Shown here: piece by piece, positions 45,397 to 53,971 of the stretch
How positions within the stretch are numbered: position 1 is the first letter of the stretch
Layout: each line of letters begins with the position of its first letter
Assembly (NCBI RefSeq): GCF_003026215.1
Contig: NZ_PYOC01000001.1
Location: forward strand, 558,001-622,000
Length of the DNA stretch: 64,000 bases
Reading direction: 5' to 3'
Origin: Photobacterium indicum
GTDB lineage: Bacteria; Pseudomonadota; Gammaproteobacteria; Enterobacterales; Vibrionaceae
Notes under the pieces: model-generated
What the model was told of the DNA's origin: nothing
Databases searched by the model: none
What the model saw: the letters and a program-made list of their open reading frames with translations, nothing else
Program-made: the position numbers and the translations under genes

Positions 45397-46815
45397 TTAG
45401 CTGTAAAGGCTAGCGCCAATGGAAAGGATAATGCAGTTAAGAACAACAAAGAAAGCCACCAGTGGGGCAATAAATTTCAGCCAAGTTACATAAGGAATAC
45501 GGGCAATGGCGAGTCCGCCCATTAGTACACCGTAGGTTGGGGTAACAAATAGAATCGTACCAATTCCGCTCATAAACGCAGTAACCACTAACTCACGACC
45601 CGTATTGGCAAAGTCACTCAATGGCGCCAAGATTGGCATGCTCATTACTGCTAAGCCAGAAGTCGATGGAACGATAAAAGAGAGCAGCATTTCAATACCG
45701 TAGACGGTGTTGATAAACAGCACTGAGCTTTTTCCTGCAACAAGCCCTTCTGCGTAATTAAGAATAGTATCGGTGATATTACCCGCTTCCATAACCACCA
45801 CAATGCCACGCGCGACGCCAACAATTAATGCCACGCCAATCAGATCGGCAGCTCCAGCAACGAAAGAGTTGATTAGATCATCTTCGCTAAGGCGGCCGAC
45901 AATCCCGCACAAAATACCCATGAATATGAACAGCGTTGCCATTTCAGCCATCCACCAGCCAAGGCAGGAAACACCGTAGATCATGATGCTGAATGTAAGG
46001 ATAAAGAGTGCCAAAACCCCTTTTTGTGGACCAGTAAGAAGGGGAAGGTTGTCGGTTGAATCTTTACCTCCCAGAAAGTGTTTTTCATTATCGTCGCGTA
46101 GATGTGCCAATAAAGATGAATCAGGGTTATTTTGAATCTTTTTGGCGTAACGCATGACGTAGCCAATGCCGACGACAAGTGCAATAGCGAGTATTGCAAA
46201 GCGAAGCTCGACACCACTTAGAAAATCTACGCTAGCCGCGTTTGAGGCGATAACGGTTCCAAATGGGTTGATGGTTGAGCCTAAGGTGCCAATACCGGTT
46301 CCAACGAAGATAACGGCGACAGCAACCAAGGGGTCAAAGCGTGCGGTCATAAAAATGGGAATAAGTAGACCATAGAAAGCAAGGGACTCTTCAGCCATAC
46401 CATATGATGTACCACCTAAAGCGAATAGGGTCATTAGGATAGGGATCATGTAGATCTCCTTGCCCTTTAATCGCACCATGATCCTAGCAATACCAGTATC
46501 AATCGCCCCTGTTTGGGTCACAATACCCAAAAAACCACCCACCATAAGAACAAACAAGCTGACATCAATAGCACCAATAACGCCGCTTATCGGATCATAA
46601 AAGCCGGAGATCGGCGCCATTAAGGTTTCAAAAAAGCCTTGTGGCGATGATTCTATGACATGGTAAGAGCCGGGCAATGGAACTTCTCGACCCAGTTGTT
46701 CATTCATTTCGCGGGTGTATTTACCTGCGGGTAATAGGTAGGTCAATGATGCAAAAAATGCAATTAAAAGGAATAAGATCGTAAACGTATTAGGAAACTT
46801 CTTAATTTTTAGCAT
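45397..46815 (-). CDS. YfcC/DcuC-superfamily amino-acid or dicarboxylate carrier
   Basis: A 472-aa inner-membrane protein with about 12 hydrophobic helices. The N-terminal KKFPNTFTILFLLIAFFASLTYLLPAGKY, the helix-breaking SYGMAEESLAFYGLLIP, GTGIGTLGSTINPFGTVIAS and FIVPSTSGLAVMSMPILAPL are hallmarks of the YfcC branch of this family. Some relatives exchange arginine and ornithine; others carry dicarboxylates. It overlaps the racemase gene by 7 nt (TAAGGA site inside the end of that gene), which implies coupled translation and points to the racemase substrate as its cargo. Confidence 0.85.
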   Translation of the reverse strand: MLKIKKFPNTFTILFLLIAFFASLTYLLPAGKYTREMNEQLGREVPLPGSYHVIESSPQGFFETLMAPISGFYDPISGVIGAIDVSLFVLMVGGFLGIVTQTGAIDTGIARIMVRLKGKEIYMIPILMTLFALGGTSYGMAEESLAFYGLLIPIFMTARFDPLVAVAVIFVGTGIGTLGSTINPFGTVIASNAASVDFLSGVELRFAILAIALVVGIGYVMRYAKKIQNNPDSSLLAHLRDDNEKHFLGGKDSTDNLPLLTGPQKGVLALFILTFSIMIYGVSCLGWWMAEMATLFIFMGILCGIVGRLSEDDLINSFVAGAADLIGVALIVGVARGIVVVMEAGNITDTILNYAEGLVAGKSSVLFINTVYGIEMLLSFIVPSTSGLAVMSMPILAPLSDFANTGRELVVTAFMSGIGTILFVTPTYGVLMGGLAIARIPYVTWLKFIAPLVAFFVVLNCIILSIGASLYS

Positions 46816-47903
46816 AGTAATTCCTTAACGGATGTAGATGAGATAAAACGCTTTGTGATGTATTCAGAGGTCATGCACTGTAAAACCCCTCCGTAAGAAA
46901 GTTCGAATTCAATAAGACTTCCGATACCGTAGTCGATTTCACTGTCGTCAATGTCGAGAATAAGGTGATCACTGCTACCACCAATAACGATGATGTTGTT
47001 GTCTTTTGGGGTAATTTGGTCGATATCGACATCTTGCTTTCCAATGGCACAAATAGCGCGTCTTCGTAGCCCTCGGTCAATAAATTCGGGCTTGTTACCG
47101 AAGGCATCTAGCGCCGTTGAATTTACAGGAACCGACGGTTTAACTTTTATTTCGATGATTTCTGCTGTGAGGTCAAATGTATCCTGACTAGTATTGGGGA
47201 CTCGTTCATCATTGAGGCCAATGCCCATTAAAACGGATGCGCCTAGTCTTAACTGGTTAATCCCTTGTGGAAGATTACCATTAAGCATGATCTGCAGACC
47301 GGCAGAACTTGCCCCTGATAAGTATTGCAACTTGATTTGGTGCTCTGTTTCTATCTTCTTGGCGATGGTTATAAGCTGATTTTGATTTTCAGCGGTAGGT
47401 TCTACTCCGCCATAACAGGCGAGGTTTGTTCCAAGACCCACTAAATCAATGCCAGGAAGTGCGATTGCCTTACGTGACAGTGCAAATGTTTCTTCTTCGT
47501 AGAATGCGCCTTCACGAAGATCCCCCAAATCATGCATGATGATAACTTGGTGTATTTTGCCCTGTTTGATCGCTTCGTCTGAAAGGGTTTCTAAAGTGGC
47601 AATTTCAGAGTTTAAGGATATATCTGCATAACGAACAACCTCATCAGCTTCACTGATAGCGGGTATTCGTAACAGCATTTTTTTTGCATCGAGATGATGG
47701 AGTTTTATTAAATTCGCAATACGTGAATCTGCGAGTAAATAAATACCACCATCAAGGATAGCTTGACCGACTTCCGGATAGGCACAGGCGAGTTTTGTTA
47801 CGCCAGCTGGTGTAATACCGTGACTTTGGCATGTCGTTACCAGATTTTTCGTGTTTTGGGTGATCGTATCTAAGTGGATATTAATACATGGATAAGCACT
47901 CAT
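46809..47903 (-). CDS. Alanine/ornithine-racemase-family PLP enzyme
   Basis: A 364-aa fold-type III PLP enzyme. The N-terminus YPCINIHLDTITQNTKNL is followed by the cofactor Lys in GITPAGVTKLACAYPEVGQAIL, LADSRIANLIKLH, MHDLGDLREG, GLGTNLACYGGV, SGASSAGLQI and LRLGASVLMG. This is the pattern of ornithine racemase (Orr) and relatives rather than of cell-wall alanine racemase, because the usual C-terminal catalytic Tyr domain is replaced. AAAGG precedes ATG 47903. It is first in a two-gene operon with the YfcC-type carrier. It probably interconverts a D- and L-diamino acid, but the substrate is not proven. Confidence 0.82.
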   Translation of the reverse strand: MSAYPCINIHLDTITQNTKNLVTTCQSHGITPAGVTKLACAYPEVGQAILDGGIYLLADSRIANLIKLHHLDAKKMLLRIPAISEADEVVRYADISLNSEIATLETLSDEAIKQGKIHQVIIMHDLGDLREGAFYEEETFALSRKAIALPGIDLVGLGTNLACYGGVEPTAENQNQLITIAKKIETEHQIKLQYLSGASSAGLQIMLNGNLPQGINQLRLGASVLMGIGLNDERVPNTSQDTFDLTAEIIEIKVKPSVPVNSTALDAFGNKPEFIDRGLRRRAICAIGKQDVDIDQITPKDNNIIVIGGSSDHLILDIDDSEIDYGIGSLIEFELSYGGVLQCMTSEYITKRFISSTSVKELLC

Positions 47904-48070
47904 ATATTTACCTTTAGGTAATATTGTTATTGATAAACATTGAGCGCTTTTTATAATTAAAGATAAATAGTGGCTTTAAGATGAATACATTGTGGGAAAT
48001 CGATGTAATAAAAAAGATGAAATAATATTCACGGGATAAAACTAATTATCCCGCATTAATCTTCATTTAA

Positions 48071-48997
48071 TTATATTGATACAGTCATTGATGTGCTGTT
48101 ATTTATGTGAACATTGGAGATTGCATGCATTAATTCAGTGGCTGCAAGCGATAAATCTTTTGAGTCAAGTGTCGTTAAATGAAATGCAGCAAGGTATTCG
48201 AGAGAAGTCGCATTAACTTTTACCATTTCGCCTCTTTGTTCCCAAATAGAGGCATAATGATCGGGAAGGTAACCAACAAAGGTTCCAGACAAGATGAGGT
48301 GAGCTGTCGCCTCCATGTTGGTACTGCTTGCAAGGTGCATTAAATTTTTGGTATCGCTGAATGGTGTGATTTTATGCGATAACCCCCGATCAACTATTGG
48401 GAATTTGAGAAGATCTTTTGTGGTAATTTCGCCTGATACCGCTAATATTGGGTGCTCTGGGGCACAGTATAGACACTGCTTCTCTTCAAATAAATAGCGG
48501 TAGTTCAGGCCATCTTTTTGTACTTCAGATGAGGTGATCCCCAGTTCTACCTTTCCTTCTAGTAACATCATTTCAATTTGATAGGAATCCCAGATATCCG
48601 TATCGATAGTGACCTTGGGGTAACTATTACAAAAATGCCTAATACCTTGCTGAATTTTGCATTGCGGGTTGGTCGCAAGATTGTCGGTGAGTGCTAACAT
48701 GATGTGACCATGAGAGACATCTCTGATGTTATCGAGTTGATTTTCAAAATGACTAATATCATCAAACAATGTTTGGCTGAGTTGGTAAACTTTATTGCCG
48801 TCACTGGTTAAACGAAACCCCCGTCGTCCACGGTAACATAATGTCATTCCCAGCCGAGTTTCAAGGTCATTCATTTTTGTACTAATTGTTGATTGGTGCA
48901 TATTTAGTTTAAATTGTGCTGCTGAAAAACCGCCAGAATCAACAATGGTTATAAATAAATGCAGTAATTTCAAATCAACGTCGTTTATTTTTCGCAT
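48071..48997 (-). CDS. LysR-family transcriptional regulator
   Basis: A 308-aa regulator with an N-terminal winged helix-turn-helix (VDLKLLHLFITIVDSGGFSAAQFKLNMHQSTISTKMNDLETRLG, given in parts here) and a two-lobe effector-binding domain with HGHIMLALTDN and VELGITSSEVQ. It lies just upstream of the racemase/carrier operon on the same strand, with 167 bp between, so those genes are its likely targets. An alternative target is the amidohydrolase. The effector is unknown; an amino acid or its product is plausible. Confidence 0.9.
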   Translation of the reverse strand: MRKINDVDLKLLHLFITIVDSGGFSAAQFKLNMHQSTISTKMNDLETRLGMTLCYRGRRGFRLTSDGNKVYQLSQTLFDDISHFENQLDNIRDVSHGHIMLALTDNLATNPQCKIQQGIRHFCNSYPKVTIDTDIWDSYQIEMMLLEGKVELGITSSEVQKDGLNYRYLFEEKQCLYCAPEHPILAVSGEITTKDLLKFPIVDRGLSHKITPFSDTKNLMHLASSTNMEATAHLILSGTFVGYLPDHYASIWEQRGEMVKVNATSLEYLAAFHLTTLDSKDLSLAATELMHAISNVHINNSTSMTVSI

Positions 48998-49151
48998 CTC
49001 TTTTTCTCTATATTTTTTTATAGATAATATTGCATTGATGATTTAAATAATGAGATGCATCGCAGTTTTGTCGTAAAGTTATACATAGTAAAAATACACT
49101 GATTACATAACGATGAACGTAGAGTGATTGTGCAAAGGGGAGGGATCCGCC

Positions 49152-49871
49152 TTATTTGCAAAAATCTGGTATCTTCCACCAGATATTGATCAATGCCAAA
49201 CCGCTCATCGTTACAATTGATGCCACCTCTATTGTTCCTGCACTGACAATCATATAAACAAAGAACGTCGAGTATTTCGCCAGCCACCAACTGGCAATGT
49301 CTAGCCACAATGAAATCCAACTGGTTGAAATTAAAGTTATTTTAATGTAAGGGTTGTAAGTGCTGCATGAGAAGGTTAGGCTGGTCGCTATTAATAACAG
49401 TGAGATGCCAAAAAGATGGATATGAGCGGTTTTTGCCATCGATTGCCAAGAATAACCCGCTTGAGTGAACTTGCTTACATCATCATAACGACTAAAGGGT
49501 ATAGAGTTGATAGCCTTAGATTTTGTTGATGTTCGACTATGGCAGCTTTGGCAATCTTGTTTAAGAATTGTCATTACATCTTGTTGAAATTGCTCGTCAT
49601 CCATAGCCCCTTTTTTTATCCAATCTTCAACGATTAAAATATCGTCATCATCAGCAACATATTCATACATTGACGTTTTCATTGACCCTACAAGTTGTGC
49701 CTCACTGTACTTGGCACTCATTTTTTCGATGCTTGGCAGATTAAATCCTGTCTCGTTCGACGAATAGACAAGACCAATTAATGTTGCTGCTGATAAACAA
49801 CCAAATAGCATGGTGATCAGAAAACCAGATAACGCAAGTTTGGATGAAAAGTGTAGGTTATGTAATCGCAT
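49152..49871 (-). CDS. Membrane protein with single c-type haem motif
   Basis: A 239-aa inner-membrane protein. A first helix (about 10-34) is followed by a periplasmic stretch of about 110 residues holding one CQSCH haem-binding motif (CxxCH), then three to four helices with histidines (TAHIHLFG) suited to a b-type haem or quinone contact. ATG 49871 has AGAGGA upstream; an ATG 24 nt earlier lacks it. I do not recognise a named family. It follows the haem-binding periplasmic protein gene by 121 bp, so the two may form an electron-transfer pair. Confidence 0.7.
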   Translation of the reverse strand: MRLHNLHFSSKLALSGFLITMLFGCLSAATLIGLVYSSNETGFNLPSIEKMSAKYSEAQLVGSMKTSMYEYVADDDDILIVEDWIKKGAMDDEQFQQDVMTILKQDCQSCHSRTSTKSKAINSIPFSRYDDVSKFTQAGYSWQSMAKTAHIHLFGISLLLIATSLTFSCSTYNPYIKITLISTSWISLWLDIASWWLAKYSTFFVYMIVSAGTIEVASIVTMSGLALINIWWKIPDFCK

Positions 49872-49942
49872 GCGTTTTCCTCTAATCAACATCAAGGATT
49901 GAACACTCTAGATATAAAGTGCTAATAAATCGGGTAAATTAG

Positions 49943-49967
49943 CGGTGCTTCTTTAAAAGAAGCACCG
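49943..49967 (-). other. Strong hairpin between the two haem-protein genes
   Basis: An 11-bp perfect stem (cggtgcttctt / aagaagcaccg) with a 3-nt loop. Only CTAATTT follows on the minus strand, so it may reduce rather than stop read-through. Confidence 0.55.
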
Positions 49968-49992
49968 ATATAGGATCAATTGAGTATACGTG

Positions 49993-51066
49993 TTATTTGA
50001 AGTTGAGCTTTAACGCGCCTTCATGATAAATGTGATTGATTTGAGAATTATCAAATACAGAAACACCGAAGTAATACGTTTTACTCAGGTCTGAAAATTG
50101 CACATCTTCTATTGCGGCATTTTCACCAGTGGTGACTAATTTACGCTGGAATTCAAGCGTCCATCTACCATTAGCCCAAACGGCTTTAGATGAGATATCG
50201 CCTCTGGATCCGGTAAACGGGGAAACGATGATGCCAGGCAGTTTATCTCCGGGCTTATAGGTATCGATAAAGGGCGCTTTATTGATGTCTTGAATGGCAT
50301 AATTATCATCAAGATTCATTACTGAGCCACCGTATGCTGGCTCGGTCTTATCTTCATTCGTATTATTTTGGTATCCGCCGCCAGTTTTTGAGTCGCCTTT
50401 TCGCCCCCAGTTTCTATTTGCTGCGGGATCTTTAGTCGCATCGACAAACTGGTCATCAAATTGATCTGTGAGCCCAGTACGCACAGCTTTCCAGTGCCAC
50501 ATATCAATGGTCTCACCGTCTTTTCTGGTATATTTCCGCCCCGCAGATTTCTGTTCAATGCCTGCAATTTTTCCCTCTTCATCTGCTAAATGACAGGCAA
50601 TGTCACAGCCTTTTTTTGAAAAGCCTTTGGCATTAATGGCCCAGAAGATACTTGCTTTATCTTCGTAATAGGTATTTTCATGACCCGTTTGATCGAGATT
50701 CTTATGTTGCTTCCATGAATCATCATCTTGCTTAACCCACGGGAAACGATCAACGCTTTTTGTTGGGTCATCCCATTGTACAAAAAAGTAAATATTCTGA
50801 TCGTCATGAAGGGATTTGATGGAATATTGTGTTTTAAGCATTCCTTCATACTGATCGGGCTTATAAGGCATATAGTCTAAAAGCATGGTTAAAGGCTTTG
50901 CTTTTTCCCATTCTTTTTCGGGCTGGCCATCTAACGTAATAGTTTGTGTTGTTTTGTAACTGATCAGCGTGTCATTTTCTGATGCTAAGCTCGATTGTAT
51001 GAATCCAAGGTATAAAGTAGAACTTGCTATACAAACACTAACTGCACGGCTAACTGAAACATTCAC
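49993..51066 (-). CDS. Periplasmic ethylbenzene-dehydrogenase-type haem-binding protein
   Basis: A 357-aa exported protein. A signal peptide ends near SSLASEN, and the mature part opens TITLDGQPEKEWEKAKPL, followed by YFFVQWDDPTKS, IFWAINAKGF, DMWHWKAVRTG and LEFQRKLVT. This is the beta-sandwich of the EB_dh family (gamma subunit of ethylbenzene and dimethyl-sulfide dehydrogenases), which holds a b-type haem. It also has CDIACH, a CxxxCH motif that could bind a c-type haem with unusual spacing. GAGG sits 8 nt before GTG 51066; a GTG 9 nt earlier would overlap that site. No molybdopterin catalytic subunit is near, so it likely acts as a stand-alone cytochrome. Confidence 0.8.
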   Translation of the reverse strand: MNVSVSRAVSVCIASSTLYLGFIQSSLASENDTLISYKTTQTITLDGQPEKEWEKAKPLTMLLDYMPYKPDQYEGMLKTQYSIKSLHDDQNIYFFVQWDDPTKSVDRFPWVKQDDDSWKQHKNLDQTGHENTYYEDKASIFWAINAKGFSKKGCDIACHLADEEGKIAGIEQKSAGRKYTRKDGETIDMWHWKAVRTGLTDQFDDQFVDATKDPAANRNWGRKGDSKTGGGYQNNTNEDKTEPAYGGSVMNLDDNYAIQDINKAPFIDTYKPGDKLPGIIVSPFTGSRGDISSKAVWANGRWTLEFQRKLVTTGENAAIEDVQFSDLSKTYYFGVSVFDNSQINHIYHEGALKLNFK

Positions 51067-51240
51067 AGCAAACACCTCGATTTTTTATTGAATGCGAGAA
51101 CGAACACCTGCGTACTTAGTTACTCAATACTTAGAGTTACTAAGCGTTAAGGTGGGCGTGTTGTCATTAAATATAGTTGCCTTCAACATAAACCCGTAGG
51201 TCAAACCCAAAATACACATAAAATAATAAAGGTTAATAAG

Positions 51241-51268
51241 AAAAAGGGTCTCCGTTTGGAGACCCTTT
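51241..51268 (-). terminator. Terminator of the catalase gene
   Basis: An 11-bp stem (aaagggtctcc / ggagacccttt) with a 4-nt loop, followed on the minus strand by TTTTTC. It lies 55 bp past the catalase stop. Confidence 0.9.
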
Positions 51269-51322
51269 GCGCTTTATTGACTCGCAATAAAGGATTGCTA
51301 TGTGAACATTGGCTTATGTTGC

Positions 51323-52768
51323 TTAACCAATTGAAACACCTAACCCTTCAGCCAATGCTTTACCTAGTGATTTATCAGCTTGATAGAAGTGATAAATTTG
51401 ATTGCGTTTAATCTGCTCACAATCTACCTCACTTAACGAGGCTATCAAGTTTTGGATAAAGCGTTGTTGTTGCTCTGCGTTCATGATGCGATATAGATTC
51501 CCCGGTTGGGTGTAGTAATCTTCATCGTATTCACGGAAATCATAATGCAATGCGGCTTTTTCAAGTGTTAACGCAGGCTCCTGTTCGTGCGTTGGTACAT
51601 AAGTATTGTAATGGTTTGGTGCGTAGTTAGGCTCTTTACCCCCATTATCATCGCCACGCATTGAACCGTCGCGGTGTGTTGTGTGTACTGGGCATTTAGG
51701 TTTATTAACAGGTAGCTGACCGTGGTTAATACCTAAACGATAGCGCTGCGTATCACCGTAAGAGAATAAGCGCCCCTGTAACATGCGATCTGGCGAGAAA
51801 CCAATACCAGAAACAATATTTGCTGGGCTGAATGCCGCCTGTTCTACTTCTGCAAAATAGTTCTCTGGGTTACGGTTTAGCTCTAATACCCCTACATCGA
51901 TAAGTGGGAATTCACCATGAGGCCATACTTTAGTTAAGTCGAACGGATGGAAAGAGACTTCTTGTGCTTGTTGCTCTGTCATTATCTGCACTTTTACATC
52001 CCAATGTGGGAAGTTGCCCTCTTCAATATTCATAAAGAGGTCAACTTGTGAAGATTCACGACTTTTACCAACAACATTCACAGCCTCTTCATCGGTATAA
52101 TGCTTATGACCTTGTTGTGTTTTGAAATGGAACTTGACCCAAGAACGCTCATTATCACTGTTGATGAAGCTGTATGTATGGCTGCCGTAACCGTTTATGT
52201 GGCGGTAATCAGTAGGGATGCCACGATCACTGAATAGAATAGTAACCTGATGCAGTGATTCAGGGTGGCGTGACCAGAAATCCCATGCCGCTGTTGCACT
52301 ACGTAAGTTGGTTTCAGGGTGGCGTTTTTGAGTGTGAATGAAATCAGGGAATTTCAATGGGTCACGAATAAAGAATACAGGGGTATTATTGCCGACTAAA
52401 TCCCAATTCCCCTCATCAGTGTAGAATTTTAGTGCAAAGCCACGAACGTCACGTTCAGCATCCGCTGCGCCTTTTTCACCAGCTACTGTAGAGAAACGCA
52501 GCAGTACATCTGTTTCTTTGCCAACTTCAGAAAATAGATTGGCTTTAGTTAGCGCTGATATATCGTGGGTAACTGTAAATGTACCGAATGCCGCAGAACC
52601 TTTTGCGTGTACAACACGCTCTGGAATACGCTCACGGTCGAAGTGCGCCAGCTTTTCAACTAACCATGTGTCTTGAAGTAAAATAGGACCGCTAGGACCT
52701 GCCGTTAAGCTATTATCGTTATCAACAACAGGTGTACCATTTGCTTGTGTTAAGGTTGATTTAGTCAT
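51323..52768 (-). CDS. katA: Haem catalase, small-subunit (clade 3) type
   Basis: A 481-aa cytoplasmic catalase that breaks down hydrogen peroxide. It has the distal His in [14 protein letters not shown], the conserved Asn and Phe in [25 protein letters not shown] (given in part), and the proximal haem-ligand Tyr in [14 protein letters not shown]. The NADPH-binding histidine/arginine region of clade 3 enzymes is present, and there is no C-terminal flavodoxin-like domain, as in large catalases. GGAG precedes ATG 52768. It is a single-gene unit with a strong terminator. I saw no clear OxyR site in the 300 bp upstream. Confidence 0.96.
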   Translation of the reverse strand: MTKSTLTQANGTPVVDNDNSLTAGPSGPILLQDTWLVEKLAHFDRERIPERVVHAKGSAAFGTFTVTHDISALTKANLFSEVGKETDVLLRFSTVAGEKGAADAERDVRGFALKFYTDEGNWDLVGNNTPVFFIRDPLKFPDFIHTQKRHPETNLRSATAAWDFWSRHPESLHQVTILFSDRGIPTDYRHINGYGSHTYSFINSDNERSWVKFHFKTQQGHKHYTDEEAVNVVGKSRESSQVDLFMNIEEGNFPHWDVKVQIMTEQQAQEVSFHPFDLTKVWPHGEFPLIDVGVLELNRNPENYFAEVEQAAFSPANIVSGIGFSPDRMLQGRLFSYGDTQRYRLGINHGQLPVNKPKCPVHTTHRDGSMRGDDNGGKEPNYAPNHYNTYVPTHEQEPALTLEKAALHYDFREYDEDYYTQPGNLYRIMNAEQQQRFIQNLIASLSEVDCEQIKRNQIYHFYQADKSLGKALAEGLGVSIG

Positions 52769-53072
52769 GTCACTTACTCCACAATTTTACTGTGAAATAA
52801 TAATAGGGTTGTTACAGTGATAAGTAAAAACGATAGATTTTATTGTTGTAATAGGTATATCCTATCGTTAATGATGTCGGTACATTTCGTTTAATCGATT
52901 GTTTTTTAATGTTACGTATCTCTCTGTTACAAATGCTTACAAACATTACATTGCGTGAATTAAGGTGTGGTGGCTAACTACAGCCTCATTCTTACAAGAG
53001 GCACCAAAGACATATGGACGACCCCTCGAGTCGCTCAACCCCTACTTACTCCTTCACTCAGGAGTATGCAAC
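52769..53072. promoter_or_regulatory. Divergent katA-terC region with hairpin over the terC ribosome site
   Basis: 304 bp. Its right end holds tactcct (53047-53053) paired with aggagta (53060-53066), loop TCACTC, which hides the AGGAG ribosome site 7 nt before the terC start. Another stem, gcctc / gaggc (52985-53004), lies upstream. I could not match the known yybP-ykoY manganese riboswitch core here. Confidence 0.5.
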
Positions 53073-53840
53073 ATGCTAGAACTTTTCCTTCAACCTGAAG
53101 CATTAATTATCTTTGCAACCCTGTTTGCCCTTGAAGTGGTATTGGGTGTTGATAACGTTGTTTTCATTTCTGTATTGTGTGAACGTTTACCCGAGCATCA
53201 ACGTAAAATGGCGCGAAACCTTGGTATCGCATTGGCTGTTATTGCGCGTATTGGTCTTGTTTTCTCGATCAGTTGGGTGATGTCATTAACAGAACCACTA
53301 GTGACTTTGATGGGCTATGCCTTTACTGGTCGTGATTTAATCATGATTGCGGGTGGTGGATTCTTATTAGCGAAAAGCTTAAAAGAATTATGGATGTGGT
53401 TAACACATGATGAGCACCATAACGCAAGTACGGTAAGAGCCGGCATTGCACTTGTGTTGCTGCAAATTGTTGCTGTTGATGCTGTATTCTCGATGGACTC
53501 AGTGATCACAGCCGTAGGTATGACAGATGAAGTACCGTTGATGGTTGCCGCTATTCTTGCTTCTGCATGTGTAATGGTGATGTGTGCAGAAAAAATCAAC
53601 GATTGCGTAATGCGTTATCCTGGATTTAAAACGCTAGCATTATTGTTCTTAGTGCTATTGGGTGGCTTGTTGATGGCGGAAGGTTTCGCGATACATGTGA
53701 ATAAAGGGTATGTCTATTTTGCGATGGCATTTGGTTTGGTAATGGAAGGTTGCCACATCTTGCTAAAGAGAAAAAACAAACCGTTAATTAAACGTGTTTA
53801 TCCAAAAAGTGTTGGTTGGGCAATTAAAGCCGTAAACTAA
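53073..53840 (+). CDS. TerC/Alx-family membrane protein
   Basis: A 255-aa inner-membrane protein with seven to eight helices. The family hallmark, an acidic VLGVDNVVFISVL in helix 2, is matched by a second acidic VDAVFSMDSVITAVG. TerC-family proteins are linked to manganese export and metal loading of secreted enzymes (family knowledge). ATG 53073 has AGGAG at the right distance; the longer reading from 52965 would translate a region that folds into hairpins. The leader suggests translational control. A terminator follows. Confidence 0.9.
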   Translation: MLELFLQPEALIIFATLFALEVVLGVDNVVFISVLCERLPEHQRKMARNLGIALAVIARIGLVFSISWVMSLTEPLVTLMGYAFTGRDLIMIAGGGFLLAKSLKELWMWLTHDEHHNASTVRAGIALVLLQIVAVDAVFSMDSVITAVGMTDEVPLMVAAILASACVMVMCAEKINDCVMRYPGFKTLALLFLVLLGGLLMAEGFAIHVNKGYVYFAMAFGLVMEGCHILLKRKNKPLIKRVYPKSVGWAIKAVN

Positions 53841-53870
53841 CCGACTCTTTTGGTGTTGTATCGTTAATAA

Positions 53871-53898
53871 GGCAGAGCATTGGCTCTGCTTTTTTTAT
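53871..53898 (+). terminator. Terminator after the TerC-family gene
   Basis: The stem gcagagc / gctctgc with a 4-nt loop is followed by TTTTTTTT, a textbook rho-independent terminator. Confidence 0.93.
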
Positions 53899-53971
53899 AG
53901 GTTTTATTCTTATATATAATTGATATCATGCTCGTTAGCCGTTTAAAAATATTAGCATTAAGGATCGCCAC

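Noticed and set aside
52965..53072. A yybP-ykoY manganese riboswitch before the TerC-family gene
   Set aside because: The family makes it plausible, but the conserved GGGGAGUAG-type core could not be found. Only a ribosome-site hairpin is supported.
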